Shown here: positions 56,444 through 64,000 of the stretch, one piece after another
How positions within the stretch are numbered: the first letter of the stretch is position 1
Layout: the number at the start of each line of letters is the position of its first letter
Assembly (NCBI RefSeq): GCF_029892515.1
Contig: NZ_JARXVF010000003.1
Span: 248,001 to 312,000 of the forward strand
Source: Pseudaminobacter soli (ex Li et al. 2025)
Lineage (GTDB): Bacteria; Pseudomonadota; Alphaproteobacteria; Rhizobiales; Rhizobiaceae
Length of the DNA stretch: 64,000 nt
Reading direction: 5' to 3'
The notes under the pieces: generated by a model
Databases searched by the model: none
What the model saw: only the letters and a program-made list of their open reading frames with translations
Told to the model about the DNA's origin: nothing
Position numbers and translations under genes: made by a program

Positions 56444-57949
56444 ATGACCGATTGGCCCATTCTTTCTACGGTCACGTTCCTGCCGCTGGTCGGCGCGTTC
56501 CTGATCCTTCTGATCCGGGACGACAGTGAGGCTGCGCGCCGCAACATCCGCGCGGTCGCGCTGCTGACGACCGCCTTCACCTTCATCGTGTCCATCTTCA
56601 TCTGGACCGGTTTCGACTACAACAACCCCGGCTTCCAGATGGTCGAGCAGGCCAACTGGATCGGCGGCGGCATCTCCTATCACATGGGCGTCGACGGCAT
56701 TTCGATGCTGTTCGTCATCCTGACGACGTTCCTGATGCCGATCTCCATCCTGGCGAGCTGGGAGTCGATCCAGACCCGGGTGAAGGCGTACATGATCGCC
56801 TTCCTCATCCTGGAAACGCTGATGATCGGCGTGTTCTGCGCGCTGGACCTGGTGCTGTTCTACGTCTTCTTCGAAGGCGGCCTGATCCCGATGTTCATCA
56901 TCATCGGCGTCTGGGGCGGCAAGCGGCGCGTCTACGCCAGCTTCAAGTTCTTCCTCTACACGCTGCTCGGGTCGGTGCTGATGCTGCTCGCCATCATGGC
57001 GATGTATTGGGACGCCGGCACCACCGACATTCCGACGCTTTTGGCGCACAAGTTCCCGGCCGGCATGCAGACATGGCTATGGCTTGCCTTCTTCGCCTCC
57101 TTTGCGGTGAAGATGCCGATGTGGCCGGTGCACACCTGGCTGCCCGACGCGCACGTTGAAGCACCGACGGCCGGCTCGGTCATCCTGGCAGCGATCCTCT
57201 TGAAGATGGGCGGATACGGCTTCCTGCGCTTCTCGCTGCCGATGTTCCCGGACGCCTCGCTCTACTTCCAGCCGCTGGTCTTTGCGCTGTCGGTCATCGC
57301 CATCATCTACACCTCGCTGGTGGCGCTGATGCAGGAAGACATGAAGAAGCTGATCGCCTATTCGTCGGTCGCGCACATGGGCTACGTCACCATGGGCATC
57401 TTCGCCATGAACGCCCAGGGCATCCAGGGCTCGCTGTTCCAGATGCTGTCGCACGGCCTGGTCTCGGGCGCGCTCTTCCTCTGCGTCGGCGTGGTCTATG
57501 ACCGCATGCACACCCGCGAAATCGCGGCGTACGGCGGCCTGGTCAACAACATGCCGAAATACGCGGTCGCCTTCCTGATCTTCACCATGGCCAATGTCGG
57601 CCTGCCGGGCACCAGCGGCTTCGTCGGCGAGTTCCTGACGCTGATCGGCGCCTTCCGGGCCAACACCTGGGTCGCGCTGTTTGCTGCATCGGGCGTCATC
57701 CTGTCGGCGGCCTATGCGCTGTGGCTCTACCGCAAGGTCATCTTCGGCGCGCTGACCAAGGATAGCCTGAAGGGGCTGCTCGACATGTCGCCGCGCGAGA
57801 AGGCGATCATCTATCCGCTGGTCGTGCTGACGATCTTCTTCGGCATCTACCCGGCTGCGGTCTTCGACGTGACCGCTGCTTCGGTGCAGTCGCTGATTTC
57901 CAACATCACCGCATCGCTCGACGCTGCGCACGCCGTGGCTGCGAACTGA
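56444..57949 (+). CDS. nuoM: NADH-quinone oxidoreductase subunit M
   Basis: This 501-residue ND4-type antiporter-like subunit has [38 protein letters not shown] (20 residues) and [15 protein letters not shown] as the expected proton-pump motifs. It is followed by nuoN after 10 nt. Confidence 0.97.
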   Translation: MTDWPILSTVTFLPLVGAFLILLIRDDSEAARRNIRAVALLTTAFTFIVSIFIWTGFDYNNPGFQMVEQANWIGGGISYHMGVDGISMLFVILTTFLMPISILASWESIQTRVKAYMIAFLILETLMIGVFCALDLVLFYVFFEGGLIPMFIIIGVWGGKRRVYASFKFFLYTLLGSVLMLLAIMAMYWDAGTTDIPTLLAHKFPAGMQTWLWLAFFASFAVKMPMWPVHTWLPDAHVEAPTAGSVILAAILLKMGGYGFLRFSLPMFPDASLYFQPLVFALSVIAIIYTSLVALMQEDMKKLIAYSSVAHMGYVTMGIFAMNAQGIQGSLFQMLSHGLVSGALFLCVGVVYDRMHTREIAAYGGLVNNMPKYAVAFLIFTMANVGLPGTSGFVGEFLTLIGAFRANTWVALFAASGVILSAAYALWLYRKVIFGALTKDSLKGLLDMSPREKAIIYPLVVLTIFFGIYPAAVFDVTAASVQSLISNITASLDAAHAVAAN

Positions 57950-57959
57950 GGTCTTGAAC

Positions 57960-59396
57960 ATGACGCCGGAACTTTACTCGAGCCTCTCGCTGATCCTGCC
58001 GGAGCTAATCGTCGCCGTCGGCGCGCTGGCGCTGCTGATGATCGGCGTCTATTCGGGCGAGCGTGCCGCCAACACCGTGACCGGTCTTTCGGTCGCGGTG
58101 CTGATCGGCGCGGGCGCCTGGCTGGTGCTGTTCGGCGGCAACGGGCAGGCCTTCAACGGCGCCTTCGTTGCCGACCCGTTCGCCAAGCTGATGAAGGTCC
58201 TGATGCTGATCGGCTCGGTGGTGACGCTGATCGTCTCGGTAGGCTTCGCCAAGGCCGAGAGGTTCGACAAGTTCGAGTATCCGGTGCTGATCCTTCTGGC
58301 CACCGTCGGCATGATGCTGATGATCTCGGCCAACAGCATGATCACGCTCTATCTCGGCCTCGAGCTGCAGTCGCTGGCGCTCTATGTCGTCGCCGCATTC
58401 AACCGTGAAAGCGCGCGTTCGACGGAAGCCGGCTTGAAGTATTTCGTGCTCGGCGCTCTGTCCTCGGGCATGCTGCTCTATGGCATCAGCCTCGTCTACG
58501 GTTACACCGGCCATGTCGGCTTCCAGCAGATCGCGGCCGCGCTTTCGGGCAGCGAGCGTCAGCTCGGCTTGGTCTTCGGCCTGGTGTTCGTGCTTGCCGG
58601 TGTTGCCTTCAAGATCTCGGCCGTGCCGTTCCACATGTGGACGCCGGACGTCTATGAAGGCGCACCGACCCCGGTGACGACCTTCTTTGCCTCGGCGCCG
58701 AAGATGGCGGCGATGGCGCTGATGGTTCGCGTGACCATGACCGCCTTCGAGCCGATCTCGACCGACTGGCAGCAGATCGTCGTCTTCATCTCGATCGCCT
58801 CGATGCTTCTCGGCTCGTTCGCCGCGATCGGCCAGCGCAACATCAAGCGCCTGATGGCCTATTCGTCGATCGGCCATGTCGGCTTCGCGCTGGTCGGCCT
58901 CGCCGCCAACACCCAAGCCGGCGTTCAGGGCGTCATCATCTACATGCTGATCTATCTGGCGATGACGCTCGGCACCTTCGCCTTCATCCTCGCCATGCGC
59001 CGCAAGGACGGCAATGTCGAGCAGATCAGCGATCTGTCCGGCCTTGCCACCACCAACCCGGTGATGGCGACGATCCTCACCATCCTGATGTTCTCGCTGG
59101 CCGGCATTCCGCCGCTCGCGGGCTTCTGGGCCAAGTGGTACGTTTTCCTCGCCGCCATCAATGCCAACCTCTACGGCCTTGCGGTGATCGGCGTTCTGGC
59201 CTCGGTGGTGGGCGCCTACTATTACCTGCGCGTCATCAAGATCATGTGGTTCGACGAGCCGGTCGGCGGATTCGTGCCGATGGCTGGCGAGCTGCGTCTG
59301 GTGCTGGGCGTCTCCGGTGCGTTCATCCTGTTCTACGTGCTGATCGCTGGACCGATCGGCCGCGTTGCAGAAGCCGCCGCGAAGTCGTTCTTCTGA
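57960..59396 (+). CDS. nuoN: NADH-quinone oxidoreductase subunit N
   Basis: This 478-residue ND2-type antiporter-like subunit has [36 protein letters not shown] (20 residues) and [15 protein letters not shown]. The ATG at 57960 (MTPELYSS) is preferred over an in-frame TTG two codons upstream. It is the last nuo gene; birA begins 4 nt later. Confidence 0.97.
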   Translation: MTPELYSSLSLILPELIVAVGALALLMIGVYSGERAANTVTGLSVAVLIGAGAWLVLFGGNGQAFNGAFVADPFAKLMKVLMLIGSVVTLIVSVGFAKAERFDKFEYPVLILLATVGMMLMISANSMITLYLGLELQSLALYVVAAFNRESARSTEAGLKYFVLGALSSGMLLYGISLVYGYTGHVGFQQIAAALSGSERQLGLVFGLVFVLAGVAFKISAVPFHMWTPDVYEGAPTPVTTFFASAPKMAAMALMVRVTMTAFEPISTDWQQIVVFISIASMLLGSFAAIGQRNIKRLMAYSSIGHVGFALVGLAANTQAGVQGVIIYMLIYLAMTLGTFAFILAMRRKDGNVEQISDLSGLATTNPVMATILTILMFSLAGIPPLAGFWAKWYVFLAAINANLYGLAVIGVLASVVGAYYYLRVIKIMWFDEPVGGFVPMAGELRLVLGVSGAFILFYVLIAGPIGRVAEAAAKSFF

Positions 59397-59400
59397 CGAG

Positions 59401-60225
59401 ATGGGATTTCAGCTCGCTCCGACAGCTGCAGCCGAGGGCTTTCGGCTCGAGGCACATGACAGCGTCGGATCGACCAACGCCATAGCGCTCGAGAGGGCGC
59501 GGGAAGGCGACCCGGGCAGGCTCTGGGTCGTCTCCAAGAAGCAGGAAAGCGGGCGCGGCCGCCGTGGCCGTGCCTGGGTGACGCCCGAGGGCAATCTTGC
59601 CGCTACGCTTCTGCTGGTCGTCGATCGTGATCTCAAGACCGCAGCCACGCTCGGCTTCGTCGCCGGGCTTGCGCTTTCCGATGCGCTGGAAGCGGTCGTA
59701 CCCGGACGCATCGCCATCGCCGCCGACGGGGCAAATGACGGGCGCGGCAATCGCTTCGAACTGAAATGGCCTAACGACGTGCTCGCCAAGGGCGCCAAGA
59801 TGGCGGGCATCCTGCTCGAATCCTCGATGCTGGATGCGAACCGCTTCGCGCTCGCCATCGGCATCGGCGTCAACGTTGTCGCCCATCCCGAAGACGTTCC
59901 CTATCCGGCAACCTCGCTCAAGGCGCTGGGGTCGGATTGCGACGCCGAAACGCTGTTCCTGGCGCTGTCCGATGCCTGGAGCGAAAACATGCGCCTCTGG
60001 AACGAGGGGCGGGGGCTCGAACTCATTCGCCAGCGCTGGCTGGCGCATGCGGCCGGTCTCGGCGGCCAGGTGGCTGTACGCGTCGAAGGCAATATCGTGC
60101 GCGGCGTGTTCGAAACCATCGACGAGGACTGTCGTTTCGTCATTCGTGATGATACCGGCGCGGTGCTTAAGATCGCAGCCGGCGACGTGCATTTCGGAGC
60201 CGTAGCTTCGGCTAGTGCTACCTAG
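59401..60225 (+). CDS. birA: Biotin--[acetyl-CoA-carboxylase] ligase
   Basis: This is a 274-residue monofunctional biotin protein ligase. DSVGSTNAIALERA, the biotinyl-AMP loop SGRGRRGRAWVTPEGN, the catalytic region FELKWPNDVLAKGAKMAGIL (20 residues) and the C-terminal domain (GIFETIDEDC-like GVFETIDEDCRFV) are present. It lacks the N-terminal repressor helix-turn-helix of the E. coli protein. The start at 59401 is 4 nt after nuoN, so it is probably read with the nuo operon. Confidence 0.94.
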   Translation: MGFQLAPTAAAEGFRLEAHDSVGSTNAIALERAREGDPGRLWVVSKKQESGRGRRGRAWVTPEGNLAATLLLVVDRDLKTAATLGFVAGLALSDALEAVVPGRIAIAADGANDGRGNRFELKWPNDVLAKGAKMAGILLESSMLDANRFALAIGIGVNVVAHPEDVPYPATSLKALGSDCDAETLFLALSDAWSENMRLWNEGRGLELIRQRWLAHAAGLGGQVAVRVEGNIVRGVFETIDEDCRFVIRDDTGAVLKIAAGDVHFGAVASASAT

Positions 60226-60310
60226 ACAAGCATCGAACGGACCACAGATCCGCGAAAGTGTCCGATGCGGCAGATCGGGACACCCGGCGAGAGTATGAAA
60301 AGGATAAGAC

Positions 60311-61981
60311 ATGGCGAAATCCAGGGAAGCTGAACTCGTATTCGTGCCGCTTGGCGGCGTGGGCGAGATCGGCATGAATTTCGCGCTCTATGGCTTCGGG
60401 CCTGTCGACAACCGCGAATGGATCATCGTCGATGTCGGCGTCACTTTCCCCGACCCGACCCTGCCGGGCGTCGATCTGGTGCTGCCCGACACGCGCTTCA
60501 TCGAAAACGAGCTGCACAATCTGCGCGGAATCGTCATCACCCATGCCCATGAAGACCACTACGGCGCGCTGCTGGACCTGTGGCCGCGCCTGAAGGCTCC
60601 GGTGTGGATGACGCCGTTCTCCGCGGGCCTTTTGGAGGCCAAGCGCCAGTCCGAAGGCGGCGCGACCAAGGTGCCGGTGACGATCTATCGCGCCGGCGAG
60701 ACGTTTAACGTCGGGCCGTTCTCCATCGAGGCACTGGCCGTCACGCACTCCATTCCCGAGCCGATGTCGCTGGCGATCACCTCGCCGCTCGGCACGGTGA
60801 TCCATACGGGTGACTGGAAGATCGATCCGGCCCCGGCCATCGGCCCCAAGACCGACGAGGCGCGCTTCCGCGAGTTGGGCGAGCAGGGCGTTCTGGCGCT
60901 GGTTTGCGATTCCACCAATGCACAGCGCGAGGGCGAATCCCCGTCCGAGAAGGAAGTCGGCGAGGGCTTGCGCGGCGTCATCGAAAAAGCGCCGGGCCGC
61001 GTTGCCGTCACCACCTTCTCCTCCAATGTCGGGCGCATCCGCTCCATCGCGGAAGCCGCGCGCGACGCCGGCCGCCAGGTTCTGGTGCTCGGCCGCTCGC
61101 TGAAGCGGGTCATCGATGTCTCCACCGAACTCGGCTACATGGACGGCCTGCCGGAGTTCATCTCCGAGGACGACTACGGCTATATCCCGCGCGAAAACCT
61201 CGTCATCATCTGCACCGGCAGCCAGGGCGAGGCGCGCGCAGCACTTGCTAAGCTGGCCCGCGACGAGATGAAGACGGTGGCGCTTTCGCCGGGCGACCTC
61301 GTCGTTTTCTCCTCGCGTACCATTCCCGGCAACGAGAAGGCCATTCTGGAGATCAAGAACCTCCTGGTCGACCAGGGCATAAAGATCATCGAGGACGGCG
61401 ACGCGCTGGTGCACGTTTCCGGTCACCCGCGCCGCAGCGAACTTCGCCGCATGTATGAGTGGGTGAAGCCGCGCATCGCCGTGCCGGTGCATGGTGAAGC
61501 GGCCCATCTGGTCGCGCATGGCTCGCTGGCCGCGGCCTGCGGCGTTCCGGAAGTAGCGCAGATCCGTGACGGCGATATGCTGAAGCTCGCGCCGGGTGCG
61601 GCCGAGATCATCGACCAGGTGCCGTTCGGCCGTATCTACAAGGACGGCAAGCTGACCGGCGACGACGAAACGATGGGTATTCGCGATCGCCGCAAGCTCT
61701 CCTTCGCTGGCCACGTGGCGGTCAATGTGGTGCTGGACGATCGCTTTGAGCTCTCCGGCGACCCGGATATCGTGGCTATCGGCGTCGCAAGTGTGGACCA
61801 GGCTGGCGAAGAACTGGAAGACCTGATGCTGGATGCGGCAATCGGCGCGGTCGACAGCATACCCCGCGCGCGCCGAAAAGATCTCGATCTTGTGCAGGAA
61901 GCCGTGCGGCGTGCCGTTCGCGCCGCCGCCAACGAAGCCTGGGGCAAGAAGCCGATCGTGACGGTGTTCGTCACGCGCTGA
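60311..61981 (+). CDS. rnj: Ribonuclease J
   Basis: This 556-residue metallo-beta-lactamase/beta-CASP nuclease has PLGGVGEIGMNF at the N terminus and the zinc motif THAHEDHYGALLDLW (HxHxDH), with the beta-CASP features GSQGEARAALAKLA and VSGHPRRSELRRMYEWVKP (19 residues) near residue 375. It cuts and trims RNA 5' ends (5'-to-3' exo and endo) in mRNA decay and rRNA maturation. The start follows AAAAGGATAAGAC. It lies 85 nt after birA. Confidence 0.95.
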   Translation: MAKSREAELVFVPLGGVGEIGMNFALYGFGPVDNREWIIVDVGVTFPDPTLPGVDLVLPDTRFIENELHNLRGIVITHAHEDHYGALLDLWPRLKAPVWMTPFSAGLLEAKRQSEGGATKVPVTIYRAGETFNVGPFSIEALAVTHSIPEPMSLAITSPLGTVIHTGDWKIDPAPAIGPKTDEARFRELGEQGVLALVCDSTNAQREGESPSEKEVGEGLRGVIEKAPGRVAVTTFSSNVGRIRSIAEAARDAGRQVLVLGRSLKRVIDVSTELGYMDGLPEFISEDDYGYIPRENLVIICTGSQGEARAALAKLARDEMKTVALSPGDLVVFSSRTIPGNEKAILEIKNLLVDQGIKIIEDGDALVHVSGHPRRSELRRMYEWVKPRIAVPVHGEAAHLVAHGSLAAACGVPEVAQIRDGDMLKLAPGAAEIIDQVPFGRIYKDGKLTGDDETMGIRDRRKLSFAGHVAVNVVLDDRFELSGDPDIVAIGVASVDQAGEELEDLMLDAAIGAVDSIPRARRKDLDLVQEAVRRAVRAAANEAWGKKPIVTVFVTR

Positions 61982-61995
61982 CCGTGGAGCGTAGA

Positions 61996-62400
61996 ATGCT
62001 TGGCCGTCTCAACCATGTCGCCATCGCCGTGCCGGATCTCGCAGCCGCGAGCGCCGTCTATCGCGACATGCTGGGTGCCAAGCTGACCGAGCCGCAGGCG
62101 CTGCCCGAACATGGGGTGACGGTGGTGTTCATCGACACCGGCAACACCAAGATCGAACTGCTCGAGCCGTTGGGGGAGGGCTCTCCGATTGCCGCTTTCC
62201 TGGAAAAGAACCCGGCCGGCGGCATGCATCACCTCTGCTACGAGGTGGAAGACATCATCGCTGCGCGCGATCGGCTGAAGGCCGCAGGCGCGCGCGTGCT
62301 GGGCGATGGAAACCCCAAGATCGGTGCGCATGGCAAGCCGGTGCTTTTCCTGCACCCCAAGGACTTCCTCGGCACGCTGGTCGAACTGGAACAGGTGTAG
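61996..62400 (+). CDS. mce: Methylmalonyl-CoA epimerase
   Basis: This is a 134-residue vicinal oxygen chelate (glyoxalase-fold) protein. The metal ligands are visible in GRLNHVAIAVPDL (His), KIELLEPLGE (Glu), GGMHHLCYEVEDI (His) and TLVELEQV (Glu). It interconverts (R)- and (S)-methylmalonyl-CoA in propionate metabolism; its partner mutase is B12-dependent. The ATG at 61996 has GGAG 7 nt upstream; a GTG at 61984 is less likely. Confidence 0.92.
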   Translation: MLGRLNHVAIAVPDLAAASAVYRDMLGAKLTEPQALPEHGVTVVFIDTGNTKIELLEPLGEGSPIAAFLEKNPAGGMHHLCYEVEDIIAARDRLKAAGARVLGDGNPKIGAHGKPVLFLHPKDFLGTLVELEQV

Positions 62401-62404
62401 GCTC

Positions 62405-62677
62405 ATGACTGGCTGGATTCCGACTGTCGCCGTCTATTTCGTCATCTGGTGGACGGTCCTCTTCATCGCACTGCCCTTCGGCCTGAAGACGCAGGACGAC
62501 GACAAGAACGTCACCCTCGGCACCGAAGCGAGCGCGCCTCGCGGGCCGCACATGCTGCGCGCGATCATTATCACCACCATACTGGCCTTCGTGATCTACG
62601 GGGCGTTCTACTATCTCACCCGCGTGCTCGGGCTGGGCTTCGACGATTTCCCGAAATTCGTGCCGGACTACCAGTAA
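62405..62677 (+). CDS. DUF1467 family small membrane protein
   Basis: This 90-residue protein has two membrane segments (VAVYFVIWWTVLFIALPFGL, 20 residues, and IIITTILAFVIYGAFYYL) joined by a charged loop (KTQDDDKNVTLGTEASAP). It matches DUF1467, found next to mce and proS in many alphaproteobacteria. The function is unknown. It starts 4 nt after mce, so it is co-transcribed. Confidence 0.85.
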   Translation: MTGWIPTVAVYFVIWWTVLFIALPFGLKTQDDDKNVTLGTEASAPRGPHMLRAIIITTILAFVIYGAFYYLTRVLGLGFDDFPKFVPDYQ

Positions 62678-62968
62678 GTCGGCTCTAGAAGCGGCTTAGC
62701 GGTGTAATTCGTCGGAGGGGCACGTCTCCGCGACCGTCTACGCCTGTTTCGCGCATTTGGCCGAACATTCAATCAACTGGGACGTCGAGGGACCTCTGCG
62801 CGCAGCTTGCCGCAGGGGAGCCCTTTCTTTCCAAAAAGCTATATTGCAAATGGCGGCTGAATAGGTAATTTAGTCTAGTGATTTGGTGAAGTATCGAGTC
62901 ACGAAAGCGCAGTGCATCGATGGGACTGAGGCGGGCCCTGTCATAAAAATGCAAAGTGTTTGGTGCAC

Positions 62969-62997
62969 AAAAAAAATGCAAGGCACGAGGCCTTGCA
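62969..62997 (-). terminator. Intrinsic terminator on the minus strand with no annotated gene upstream
   Basis: On the minus strand TGCAAGGC and GCCTTGCA pair perfectly over 8 bp around a 5-nt loop, followed by eight T residues. It faces left. There is no recognised minus-strand gene to its right before the window ends in proS on the plus strand. Confidence 0.8.
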
Positions 62998-63130
62998 ATT
63001 AAACGCGTCCGATCTGCTTTCCGTTTCCGGCGGCTGCGAATTACCGCGCCTAGATCGCATCCTCCCAAGACTTTGACCGCGTAGGAGAACAGATTTTTTC
63101 TCTGTCCTCTCGATTATGTGAGCACACTAG
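62998..63130 (-). ncRNA. Candidate small RNA ending at the minus-strand terminator
   Basis: The terminator at 62969-62997 needs a transcript. Upstream of it on the minus strand are a 7-bp hairpin (GGACAGA/TCTGTTC at about 63088-63108), a GGGAGGATG at about 63060-63068 and a GTGACA/TCTAGT promoter-like pair near 63120-63150. It could be an sRNA or a short leader peptide gene. No Rfam family is recognised by eye. Confidence 0.35.
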
Positions 63131-63407
63131 ACCAAGCTGCGCTGAATTGTCACGAACATTTTTGCGTGGATGGCCCATTAGATGTGCTGCACTGCACAAT
63201 GGGTTTGCAGCCCCTGCACATGGCTTGGGCACGGACGGGCGGGCCAAAGACGCGCAATCTGTCGCGGTTGGCCCCCAAGTGCCTGTTCCGTAGCGGCTTC
63301 GGGTTTCCAAGCCGCCTTGAAATAGCTATGAAGCGCGGGCAGGCAACAACTCTGCGCCGGTACCGATTCCGGTTCCGGTTCCTCTTTCTTCTTTGACGGA
63401 ATTCCTC

Positions 63408-64000
63408 ATGCGTCTATCGCGCTACTTCCTGCCCATCCTGAAAGAGAATCCGCGCGAGGCCGAAATCGTCTCGCACCGTCTGATGCTGCGCGCTGGCATG
63501 ATCCGCCAGCAGGCCGCAGGCAGCTTCTCCTGGCTGCCACTGGGCAAGCGCGTTCTGGACAAGGTGTGCCGGATCATTCGCGAGGAGCAGGACCGCGCCG
63601 GCGCGCTGGAAATCCTCATGCCGACCATTCAGTCTGCCGACCTGTGGCGCGAGAGCGGCCGCTATGACGACTATGGCGACGAGATGCTGCGCATCAAGGA
63701 CCGCAACAAGCGCGACATGCTGTTCGGCCCGACCAACGAGGAAATGGTCACGGAGATCTTCCGTTCCTACGTCAAGACCTACAAGGACCTGCCGCTGAAC
63801 CTTTACCACATCCAGTGGAAGTTCCGCGACGAGCGGCGCCCGCGCTTCGGCGTCATGCGCAGCCGTGAGTTCCTGATGAAGGACGCCTATTCCTTCGACA
63901 TCGACTACGAAGGCGCCCGGGCGGCCTATAACCGCATGTTCGTCTCCTATCTGCGCACCTTCACGCGCATGGGCCTGCAGGCCATTCCGATGCGCGCCGA
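63408..64000 (+). CDS. proS: Proline--tRNA ligase, 5' part
   Basis: About 197 N-terminal residues are seen before the right edge. The start [20 protein letters not shown] is 20 residues and typical of the alphaproteobacterial ProS. Class II motif 1 ([19 protein letters not shown]) and motif 2 ([19 protein letters not shown], 19 residues) are present, with [10 protein letters not shown] between them. It charges tRNA-Pro. The alphaproteobacterial form usually lacks the INS editing domain, but that part is not in view. Confidence 0.96.
   Translation, partial: MRLSRYFLPILKENPREAEIVSHRLMLRAGMIRQQAAGSFSWLPLGKRVLDKVCRIIREEQDRAGALEILMPTIQSADLWRESGRYDDYGDEMLRIKDRNKRDMLFGPTNEEMVTEIFRSYVKTYKDLPLNLYHIQWKFRDERRPRFGVMRSREFLMKDAYSFDIDYEGARAAYNRMFVSYLRTFTRMGLQAIPMRA

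Larger units (their letters stand above)
62678..63407. other. 730-nt gene-poor gap before proS
   Basis: No convincing protein gene is seen on either strand; open frames here are short and run through a terminator hairpin. The segment 62820-63000 is clearly richer in A+T than its surroundings. It holds a leftward intrinsic terminator at 62969-62997, which implies a minus-strand transcript starting in 62998-63300, possibly a small RNA. Near 63356-63382 a short CCGGTT-type direct repeat precedes proS. Confidence 0.6.

Noticed and set aside
54176-57049. 957-codon open frame on the minus strand opposite nuoK, nuoL and nuoM
   Set aside because: It is composed mainly of Asp, His, Arg and Glu from the antisense of hydrophobic codons, spans several real genes and has no domain.
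62769-63068. 99-codon minus-strand frame in the gap before proS
   Set aside because: It runs through the perfect terminator hairpin and T-tract, has a TTG start and no recognisable domain.
63050-63310. 86-codon minus-strand frame in the same gap
   Set aside because: It has no domain or membrane pattern and no ribosome binding site that I can support.

Overview
This is a GC-rich (roughly 62-65% by eye) chromosomal segment of an alphaproteobacterium, most likely Hyphomicrobiales (Rhizobiales), close to the Mesorhizobium/Phyllobacteriaceae group. The evidence is a BA14K-type secreted protein, rhizobial-style palindromic intergenic repeats, an oxygen-dependent (CobG/CobN) cobalamin cluster, and the order nuoA-N, birA, rnj, mce, DUF1467, proS, which I recall as typical of this order. 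I see no prophage, insertion sequence, CRISPR array or defence locus. The window looks like core chromosome.

Region 1 (1-25.2 kb) is a mosaic of housekeeping and envelope genes. It holds a class I flavoprotein disulfide reductase (cut by the left edge), a DUF4126 membrane protein, a RecD-like helicase, a PP2C phosphatase beside a STAS/SpoIIAA-like protein, pdxJ, kup, a TetR regulator, ilvC, a PilZ protein and the BA14K protein. It continues with an EEP nuclease/Nudix pair, a PAP2 phosphatase, a MacAB-type exporter, a PhzF protein, tRNA-Lys(CTT), a small secreted protein, an aldo/keto reductase, a cystathionine beta-synthase/gamma-lyase pair (reverse transsulfuration), an EamA transporter, a BaiN-like flavoprotein, an SH3 protein and a DUF883-like protein. 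Two inverted copies of a ~95-bp palindromic repeat sit 18 kb apart.

Region 2 (25.3-42.1 kb) is a compact cobalamin cluster. A promoter and B12 riboswitch at about 42.1 kb drive DUF1636-cobW-cobN-cobG-cobH-cobI-cobJ leftward. Further genes on the same strand are cobL-cobE-cobM and cobA-cobB-cobS-cobT. cobK and cbiD lie on the opposite strand and overlap their neighbours. CobG and CobN mark the aerobic route, while CbiD supplies the C-1 methyltransferase family usually linked to the anaerobic route. cobG carries an in-frame ~156-bp palindromic repeat element that is translated as about 52 extra residues. This is the most unusual feature of the window.

Region 3 (43.3-59.4 kb) is a complete 14-subunit complex I operon (nuoA to nuoN). 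It is interrupted by three non-canonical genes: a GFA-family zinc protein between nuoC and nuoD, a helix-hairpin-helix protein between nuoF and nuoG, and a 63-residue membrane protein between nuoH and nuoI. All are closely spaced or overlapping with nuo genes.

Region 4 (59.4-64 kb) holds birA, rnj (RNase J), mce and a DUF1467 gene, then a 730-bp AT-richer gap with a leftward-facing intrinsic terminator and no convincing gene, then the 5' part of proS, cut by the right edge.
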